Source of the DNA: Fennellomyces sp. T-0311
Lineage: Eukaryota > Mucoromycota > Mucoromycetes > Mucorales > Lichtheimiaceae
Assembly: GCA_025266875.1 (NCBI GenBank)
Contig: JALLLT010000103.1
Location: 1-40,240 of the forward strand
Direction: 5' to 3'
DNA length: 40,240 nucleotides
Shown here: positions 32,970 to 40,240 of the stretch, piece after piece
How positions within the stretch are numbered: the stretch's first letter is position 1
How the letters are laid out: each line of letters opens with the position of its first letter
Notes under the pieces: model-generated
The model's input: only the letters and a program-made list of their open reading frames with translations
Database searches by the model: none
Told to the model about the DNA's origin: nothing
Made by a program: the position numbers and the translations under genes

Positions 32970-33356
32970 TGTGGTATCGCTTAATGAGAAAAAGGCTTTC
33001 GAAAGACGAGACCAAAATAAGATAATGTTTTATTGAGGAAAACTACTCTCTATTTATAATGATGATCAGTCGGGACGGAGAAGATGAATACTTTTGTCTA
33101 ATAGTCCAAAGATCCATGTTATCGCCGAGTCTCTAATGACCTTGCCGTTTAATGTTAATGAGGCCGAAGGTCATACAGAGCCTTAGTTAACGGAGTTGCC
33201 CTGCATGATCGGTAAAGCCGGATCAAGGTTGCACATGCAAGCGAATAAGGCAATTGATAACTGTACGGTTGTTGATGTCTCAATAACAACGGATATAAAC
33301 AAGGACTAAGGAAAAGCATGTAACCATGGATAACGGTGTATGTCGGGAATACGACA
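32970..33356. mobile_element. solo LTR, family A, copy 2
   Basis: 387 bp with TGTGGTATCG and AATACGACA ends (TGT..ACA) and a perfect CTGAT duplication (32965-32969, 33357-33361). It sits in the 3' non-coding part of the Tc1 element, 25 bp after the transposase stop. It shares ends and internal blocks with the interrupted copy at 12873-15284. Confidence 0.9.
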
Positions 33357-34277
33357 CTGATATTTTTTTTTATTGCTATAAGATTCTTTTTTACTGATAG
33401 TAACAAGGGGCATCAATAAGTGCGATCTATGAAAAAGACACATTGAAGTTTGTATATTTTTTTACTTGATCGCGGTGTTCAAAAATCTGGCCATCACTTT
33501 TTGGGTGGGACTGTATTACTTGACTGTAGATAAATGCTATCAATGCTGGAGGTATTGTTCTTGGTGGCGGATCCAATCTTCCCGCCCCTGCATGGGGATT
33601 AAACATAACTTTTTCGATCACTTGAGCAATGAATGAGTTCACCATGAAGGTTCCATTCAAGTCATATCTCTCGCGTGCAAATCTAATAATCCAATGCTTA
33701 TTAACAGATGCAATTATATGTCATACAAAAATCGTGGATCTTTACACGTACCATGAGCCATCAAGAAGATAGTAGTACTGCTTGAGTCCTTTTTTCTTGT
33801 AGCGAGGATCCAAATCATCTTCATTTGGAATATTTGACTTTGCGAGATAAGTTTCGATCGTACTATGACACGAACTCCTGTTACTATTAACACTGTCGAA
33901 CTAGAAAGCCATCATTAAAAAGTGAACAACTTTAAGCCTCTTTCTATTAAAGACCTCACGTACCCTTTGGATCGTTACGTCATCTACAGTATAATCTTCT
34001 ACTTTCGCATTCGTCAAACCTCTGGCCTTGCACAAAAATTCGAAACACGCCTTATTGACCTCAATAGGGGGTTTCAAAGTTGAGCTCCAATTTTTGCTAG
34101 TTGGGAAATTTTTGCTAGTTGGGACCATTTTTTGCTAGTTGGGGCCAATTTTTGCTAGATAGACTCAGCCAACTAGCAAATCCTATCTAGCAGCTCCGGA
34201 GACGCTAGATAGACCAACTAGATTTTACTTCTTCACTGCTTTTTACGCACATCTTCTACCCCTTTTACAAGATCACC

Positions 34278-35505
34278 ATGCCAAAAACGTCTGATCGTCA
34301 ATGGACCCTTTCCCAAGTCGATTTCGCGATCAAGCTTCGAATGCACCGTGAAATGGTCTTGCCCTATGGTTCGCTCGAACTATTGAAAGAAAAGAAGCAC
34401 ATCAGCGATCTATGTGCAATCAAGGCTGGAATTCTGGCGCATCGCTACCTCAATCCTTCTATCAGTATCCCTAAGCTCAAGCATTCAAGAGAGTTTTTTT
34501 TTTTCCTGGCCTGCCAAGACGTTTAGAAAGATTGTTCGTATGAACAAAGCATCGTTTCTAAAACTGGAGGCGATGATCAAGGATCATCCAGGGTTTCATA
34601 GCAACTCGAAAAACAAGCAAGAGCCAGTGTGGTTACAGCTCGGTGTTACTCTTTCGCGATTGGCGCACGGAGGCACAGGCGCGTCAGTTGACCATATTGC
34701 TCGTGAATGGGGAATCGCTGATGGCACCGTCCCTTTATATATGCAGCGCGTTCTAAATGCGATTGAGACGCTTGAGGGGAAGTATATTACATGGCCAGAT
34801 GCATTGGAGCGCCAAAGAATATCTGCTAGAATTCTGGAGAAGCACGGGTTTCCAAATGTTGTTGGCTTTATTGACGGCACCCATGTTATCTACTCGCAAA
34901 AACCAGGCGCCGATGGGAGCGCGTATTTTACGCGAAAGTGCACTTACGCACTCAATGTCCAAGCCATCTGTGATGACCGTCTGATGATTCGACAACTCAA
35001 ATCAGGCCGTCCGGGTTCTGTTAGTGATTCAGTGGCCTACAATGATATGTCAATTGCAAGGCGCGAGCAAGATTATTTCTCTCCAGGCGAGTACTTGATC
35101 GGCGATGCAGGATACGCTTTGAGTACGAGGCTCTTAACACCATACAGAAAAAGTGCTACCAAAGGAAACGAACGCAACATTACGTTCAATTCATATATTG
35201 GGTCTGCACGAGTTGCTATCGAAAATACTTTCGGTATCTGGAAAAATCGCTGGCAATGTCTGAAGGGTATGCATGTTCAAGTCAGGACCAACGAACCGCG
35301 GGAGGATTAAAAAAAAGTATTGCAAGTCATCGGCTGTACAGTAATTCTTCATAACTTTCTACGAATTGAAAACGATGACTGGCCTAAAGAAAAAAAGCTT
35401 CCACCACCACCAAGTGAAGATGAAGAGGCTGGAATAAGCTCTAGCTTGCCAGCATCACAATGGAGGGAGGCCATTAACGATTTTGTATCTTCCCAATATG
35501 AATAA
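34278..35505 (+). pseudogene. HARBI1-like transposase (autonomous relative of the MITE)
   Basis: About 409 residues once two defects are allowed for. It starts MPKTSDRQWTLSQVD. The T11 run at 34494-34504 needs T10 to join EFFF to SWPAKTFRKIVRMNK. A TAA at 35308 separates NEPRED from KKVLQVIGCTVILHNF. The core is complete: VGFIDGTHVIYS, YLIGDAGYAL, VAIENTFGIWKNRW (Asp, Asp, Glu), preceded by a winged-helix-like region (GASVDHIAREWGIADGTV). If either defect is an assembly error, the protein is close to functional. Confidence 0.85.
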
Positions 35506-35520
35506 GGTTACTTTTTATTT

Positions 35521-36805
35521 TCACAATAAATCATCAGCAAAGAAAGTTTCCAAAACTTCTTGGACTTTATCCATGCCCATTCCAGATTTAAGGAGATCAC
35601 CGACGAGATTTGCCTTGATTGCAAGCTTACGTAGGTAAATTTCGTCACTATGCTTCTCTTCCTCCCGATCAAACCGAAATTGTTGAGCATCCTTCTCAAT
35701 GTTCAACCGTTTTTCTTCCAGCTCAAGACGTCTAGTCTCCAAGTTCAACTGATCAGTTTGAACGTCAACGTATGAGCTTGCAAAATCACGCTCTCTGGTC
35801 CGTTTCGGTTCATCGTCATCATGCATAACTGGTGTTTCCGTTCTCGAACGTGATTGTCTTCCAGTTACGATCGGTTCATCAGCTGTCAATTCATCAGTTG
35901 GCTCAACAGCTGCTGCTTCTTCATCCCTGATACGTTGAACGTAAGCGTCGAGATCATCCACAAGCTCATCTAGATCCTCCGGTTGACGATAGCTAGGACG
36001 CTGGGACAAACTGTTCGCTTCGGTCAGTTGACCAGCTGCTTCGTTGGGAGTTTCCAAGTCTTCTGAAGAATGAAGAGGAGCTAAAGTAGATTGCTGGACA
36101 CTGCCGAATTCTCTTTCAGCTACTGGAACTACGTTGTGCTTGAACTCGAATAAGTCGAACATGTCTTCGAAGAAAAGGCACTCATATTCCTTCCTTTGCA
36201 CAATGAGCGTCAGTCCAGCCTTTACGTGGGTTTCTGTTAACCCGTATCCAGTTCCCCTCTTCATGGCATCCAGTTCGTTTTTAAACTTCCTCAGATATCC
36301 AGCGAAGCGATTGCCGGCTGATTTTTCGTCCCAAAGAATGTAATTATTGGGGATGTTGACTTTTTCGTTGACGTACTCGGCAAGTTGGTTATGCGCATCG
36401 TTTTTTTTCAGGCTTTGGCCACCAACTGGCTTGCCACTTGCCGCACTTCCTGTAATCAATTTGAAATTGATAGGGACCTGTAGCCACTCAATCATTGCTT
36501 GGTAGTGTGCTCGAACGGTGCGATTATAGGTGCTCAGCTATTTCTTCTGACCGCTCGCTTTCTGCGCATCATCCTGCACATCATCCTGCGCATCATCCTC
36601 GGGATTCACATCCTCCTCCTCAAAACGAACCCTGTCATTCTACTTTCAATATTTGGAAACAAACCGCGAAATAAACTTTCTTCGACAGTAAACAATACCT
36701 TTTCTGCTTACTAGTAGACTTACGACGAGCAGCAGGTTTAGCGCACTTATTAGAAGAATCTGGAGAAACAGCGGCATTGGATGCACTGACAATGGTATAA
36801 GTTAA
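35521..36805 (-). pseudogene. DNA-binding partner gene of the Harbinger, 5' end lost to Helitron
   Basis: Minus exons from 36805 (truncated) to 36699 and 36631 to 35521, with a 67-nt intron. A basic KPAARRKSTSKQ and an acidic stretch lead to a TAG at 36538-36540, then NRTVRAHYQAMIEWLQVPINF, KLITGSAASGKPVG, LAEYVNEK, SAGNRFAGYLRKFKNE, a fungal SANT/MADF-like domain paired with this transposase type. An acidic linker and a C-terminal coiled coil (LNLETRRLELEEKRLNIEK) follow. The frame stays open to the Helitron junction, with no start codon left, so the gene was interrupted within its coding sequence. Confidence 0.8.
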
Positions 36806-36885
36806 CTAGCGCTTCCTGCCTCGCTTCGCTTCGGCTGAATGAGCCCCTCTGCTTCGCTTCGTGTCATTCAACGGAAATCGCGTCG

Positions 36886-36931
36886 CAAGGGGGAAACCCC
36901 CTTGACCCCCGCATTGGGGGGCAAGCCCCCC
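36886..36931. repeat. two perfect GC hairpins near the Helitron 3' end
   Basis: CAAGGGGG AAA CCCCCTTG at 36886-36904 and GGGGGG CAAG CCCCCC at 36916-36931. They lie about 80-125 bp from the CTAG end. Helitrons use a terminal hairpin as stop signal; the canonical one lies nearer the end, so these may be auxiliary or a transcript terminator. Confidence 0.6.
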
Positions 36932-37208
36932 AAACCCCCCTCTCACCTTCCACGCAAGGTTGAATCAGTTGTTTTTTAACAAAACTGACTCATGTAGTAG
37001 TTTTGCCACCAAATTATATTAACTATAGGTGACGAAAGTATAAACCCTAAGTGCTACACTGAACCAATTTATACCTACCCTACCTTACCCGAAACCCTAC
37101 TATACCAATGTGTCGTAAATCTTTCTTACTTGGTAGCAGATGAATGCAAAGCACAGATAGTAAAAGCAATAAGGCCGAAATGTATAAAACAGGGGAGAGG
37201 TCTATTTT

Positions 37209-40200
37209 CTATTGGTAAAGAGGGGTAGTGCTGTCATTGTTCATATTATTACGGGTAGAGAAGATTTCAGTAAAGACAACATTCTTGGTAATTGGGTGGT
37301 CCAATTGACGGTCCCACTCACAGATAATATGTAAATTCCTGTAATCAGTAACACGCGAAAATGCAACATAAAGCTGGCCATGCGAAAACACTGGCTCAGG
37401 AAGATATACACCAACATACGTAAGTGTTTGCCCCTGCGATTTGTTAATAGTCATACAGAAGGCTGGTCTCACAGGGAGCTGTTTTCGAGAAACTTCAAAT
37501 GGCAATCCAGAAAATTCCGGAGAAGCAATAAGTTTGACACGCGGTATATACACACGATTACCGACATGACTGCCACTTGCGATTTCAGCTTCGATAAGGT
37601 GTGTATGCAATGCTCGACAAATAAGCTTGGTACCATTGCAAAGGCCCTCACTCGGATTTAGATTGCGCAAGAGAATAGTTGGCATGTTGCGCTTTAAGCG
37701 AAGCTGGTGTGGAGGAAAGCCTGTAGAGTGTGAGAAAAATATTAGTTTGGTGGTCATACTTACGTGCACGCGATAATGGCGAGTAAATGTATATGAACCT
37801 GATAGTGATAATGTGTTTAAAACTTCAATGGGCATTTGGCCGGCATGTCGTTCGTCACACACTGCATCTGTGCTGAGATACTCATGGTGGTCCCCAGGAA
37901 AGCGATCAGTAGCAATGCCATTGATGCGATCGACTGTATCATTCTTTGCAGTAAGGATTGCGCGTTGAGCGAAATAATCGGCATCGGCATCGGTAAGTGT
38001 ATCCAAATTTGGATAGATCACATTGATGATGTTATGCATATTGTCGCCGCGCAAGCACCTACTGCGATCAAGAAATATATACTCCGAATTGGTGCGTGCT
38101 ATCCAAAAAAACCCTAGCGCTTAGCAATTCGAAATCTAAAATAGTACAAATGTTACCTGTGGGCTTTTGACCATCACCAATCAGCAAAAGGTCTTGAGCG
38201 AATTGTCTTTGGTGTGTAGCATGTTCGCCGTCGTCAAGCGCCTGCAATCTCATGTTGATCGTCAAACGGTATATACGAATGGATGCCCACAGGTCTGATT
38301 TAACCAAACTTGCGTCAACGCAATCGCCTCTCGAGCCTCTCTTGACAACAGGAAGAACCTGGCGAAAATCACCACCGAAAACAACAACCTTTCCACCAAA
38401 TGGAAGGTGCGCTAAAGCTGGGTTTGCTACGGCCATGATATCCTGGAGCGTGCGATTCACAGCTTCAACAGCATACCGATGGATCATAGGTGCTTCATCC
38501 CAAAGTATCAACGATGCATCACGGATACGCTGTGCCCTTTCACTCTGGACTGTGATACTACATGAGGACGACTCATTCAAGTTCTCGACGGGTATCTTAA
38601 ACAGTGAATGAGCTGTAGATCCTGCAGAAAGCAACAATGTAGCAACACCGGTGAACGCAACTGCTAAAGCATACTGGTCTTGGGAGCGGACATATGCAAT
38701 AAGGGTGTTATACACAAAACTTTTTCCTGAACCACCAGGACCGTCAAGGAAGAAAACGCGTTGCTGGATCGTGGCATCGTCAATGGCAGCAACGATTGCA
38801 TCAAATGCAACACGTTGATCAGCGTTGAGTCTTTCAATCGAGTCTTCTGCTATGCGAGCAAAGCCGCCAACAGTTTCAACTGCGTTCTCAACAGTAGGTT
38901 CTGGATATTCTGGAATATCGTCGAAAGCAGTAAGATCGGGTAAGGGCGGCAGAGTTGGAAAATCGGAAAGCGAGCGATTATGGACAGAAAGGAGGTTGTT
39001 GATGTCAAATAGCGCTTGGACATTGCAACGCTCGATGTTGGGCTCTTGATCATTCACGCGATAACGGTGTTGATAATCCTCGGATAGATGTTCACCATAT
39101 TTTCGCCACAGGGTGCCTGGGTTTGCTGGATTGGCAAACAAAAGTAACGTGACAAAAAGCTGGCGAAGCTGTGAGCCAGATGTAATAACAGATATCGCTT
39201 CACCAAGGCAGAGGTCGTATTCTTCATCGCTCTCGAGTAAAAGACGTGCCTCAGCTGCCTCCTGAAAGGTTTCGTATACGTGTCCTTCATGGGTGAGCAA
39301 ATCATCAAAGCTTGTTGGTCCAGGAGTATGATGCAAAAGGAGACGCAAGCAATAACGCTGCATATCAGCAGGGGAAACAAAAACAACACGTCCCACAGCA
39401 GAAGCAGAGTTGGTGCGACGCACCCAACGATTACGATCCCCAGACGTGTTCCAGGAGTAGCGCGATGGCACCTCATGGTAACATAAGTCATTGGCAGATG
39501 TATCGTCGCTACATAAGCATCATAACAAAAAAGTCAAAGACAATGCAAAAAACCTTTGATAAAAGGTACTTACCAGTTCAATTGAAAAAATGCATCTAAT
39601 TGAGTTAGTTTGGTCTGTGCACGATCTATAACCTGTTGGACAGTTTGATTCGGACGAAAGTATACATGCTGTTGTCCAGGCAAATGTAGACACAAAGATT
39701 GAACAGATGGTGAGCGAGAATGAAGTGAAAAGCTGAAAATTCGCCAGAAAGCTTCAGAAGCGGAAACATATCGAGCATCTTGGTACATGGCGATTTCATC
39801 GATGTCTTCTTGGTTTCCAGCAGCGGTGCCGGTATTGCGGTTGCGTCGCATAGACATCATTGTGCGGTCATGGCCTTTGTATACGTATTTATAGAGGTAT
39901 TTGACGGCGCGAATGCTGGTACAAATCTCCACATTCAAATGGGCGTCGTATTTCATGCATAAAAAGATGTTATGGGGTACTACCCATCTGTTGTCGAGTC
40001 GTGGTGCTCCTTCGGATCGTTGCGAAACGCGACCGTTATCCCGACGCCAGTATATCGGATACCCACCTGCCTCGGCATCAGAGGTTTCATCAGCAAACTC
40101 CTTCGGATACCGTTTGGAGCAGCGACCATTCTCCATGCAAGGTGAATTTGGATACTGCTCACCACAGGGTCCATGCATCATATTTTTTGTTACTGTGGCA

Positions 40201-40240
40201 TAAGCAGCAGGATGGAGCGTGGGGTCAGGAATTTCTGCTG
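37209..40240 (-). CDS. Helitron Rep/helicase protein, partial
   Basis: Minus exons >40240-39574, 39508-38157, 38113-37799 and 37720-37209; introns 65, 43 and 78 nt. The 78-nt intron is in frame but its removal restores LSLSGFPPHQL. The visible N-terminal part is the Helitron-like domain after the Rep motifs ([33 protein letters not shown]). The helicase is Pif1/SF1B type: GGPGGSGKS (Walker A), LWDEAPM (Walker B), [34 protein letters not shown] and YVAFSRV. No stop or shift is seen. The Rep catalytic Tyr motif, expected upstream, is outside the window. Confidence 0.92.

Larger units (their letters stand above)
28617..33513. mobile_element. Tc1-like element containing three later insertions
   Basis: Perfect 26-bp TIRs, CAGTCCCACCCAAAAAGTGA.., at 28617-28642 and 33488-33513, flanked by TA (28615-28616 and 33514-33515). 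Subtracting the PIF (28735-31464), the LTR at 31554-31968, the LTR at 32970-33356 and one copy of each duplication leaves about 1.35 kb, the usual size of a Tc1-like element. Confidence 0.93.
28371..34064 (-). pseudogene. unknown host-like gene interrupted by Tc1 and Harbinger
   Basis: Minus-strand exons >34064-33964, 33900-33748, 33696-33520 and 28553-28371, all joined in phase 0; introns are 63, 51 and 4966 nt, the last holding the Tc1 nest (67 nt without it). The product includes VNKACFEFLCKARGL, then TIETYLAKSNIPNEDDLDP, YYYLLDGSWYHWIIRF, DPPPRTIPPALIAFIYS and WYKMGRLCQHTLYLKH, ending EAINDI. Nothing in it identifies a family. The 5' part is cut by a Harbinger at 34067, and the rest presumably lies beyond the Helitron outside the window. 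The visible exons are clean, with no internal stop. Splicing across the 4.9-kb intron might still occur, but the 5' end is displaced. Confidence 0.7.
34067..36805. mobile_element. Harbinger element, right end cut off by the Helitron
   Basis: Left end GGGGGTTTCAAAG after TA (34065-34066), followed by several copies of TTTTTGCTAGTTGGG and CTAGATAG motifs. Same terminus family and transposase start as the MITE at 11639-12082. Two genes are present: a DDE transposase on plus and its partner on minus. No right TIR occurs before 36805, where a Helitron 3' end begins; the missing TIR should lie beyond the window. Confidence 0.82.
36806..40240 (-). mobile_element. Helitron, 3' part (5' end beyond window)
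   Basis: The coding strand is minus. Its 3' end reads ..AAGCGCTAG then T, fitting the Helitron CTRR terminus inserted between A and T; on the plus strand CTAG is 36806-36809. GC-rich hairpins and repeated CGAAGCGAAGC motifs lie just inside. The other end is outside the window. Confidence 0.8.

Overview
The window looks like a transposon-dense region of a filamentous, probably early-diverging (Mucoromycota-like) fungal genome. That rests on GT-AG introns of 42-78 nt whose removal joins reading frames exactly, and on the mix of element families: a MULE with a GCM/WRKY-like finger, a Crypton tyrosine recombinase, a fungal CACTA (Plavaka-like), PIF/Harbinger, Tc1 and Helitron. The taxon is an inference. 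I see no housekeeping gene, tRNA, rRNA or CRISPR. The only gene that looks non-mobile is one of unknown function on the minus strand (28371-34064), itself broken by insertions.

Layout. 148-3240: MULE transposase with a C-terminal ubiquitin-protease-like domain. 3241-5780: gene-free. 5834-10722: a decayed DDE transposase with a DEDD 3'-5' exonuclease lying between its second Asp and its Glu. 10936-11294: a TTACCGTC-rich repeat beside a DUF6818-like fragment. 11639-12082: a 444-bp MITE with perfect 82-bp terminal inverted repeats. 12374-15983: a Harbinger-like transposase split by a solo LTR (12873-15284), which is split in turn by a 2-kb TIR element carrying one unknown gene. 17236-17647: solo LTR of a second family. 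17812-20660: decayed Crypton with an array of five TGACTCA sites upstream. 21765-24417: decayed CACTA transposase. 24739-28272: a Harbinger element with both genes. 28617-33513: a Tc1 element holding an intact PIF/Harbinger and two solo LTRs. 34067-36805: the longer relative of the MITE, cut by a Helitron that runs out of the window from 36806.

How it fits together. The insertions give a relative chronology because target duplications are intact and excising each insert restores a frame. The host gene came first; Tc1 entered one of its introns 6 nt after the donor site; then a PIF element entered codon 4 of the Tc1 ORF, one LTR entered that ORF, and another LTR entered its 3' UTR. In the same host gene a second Harbinger landed in an exon and was later cut by the Helitron. 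The PIF at 28735-31464 and the Helitron have clean ORFs and appear youngest; the older copies carry stops and one-base shifts.
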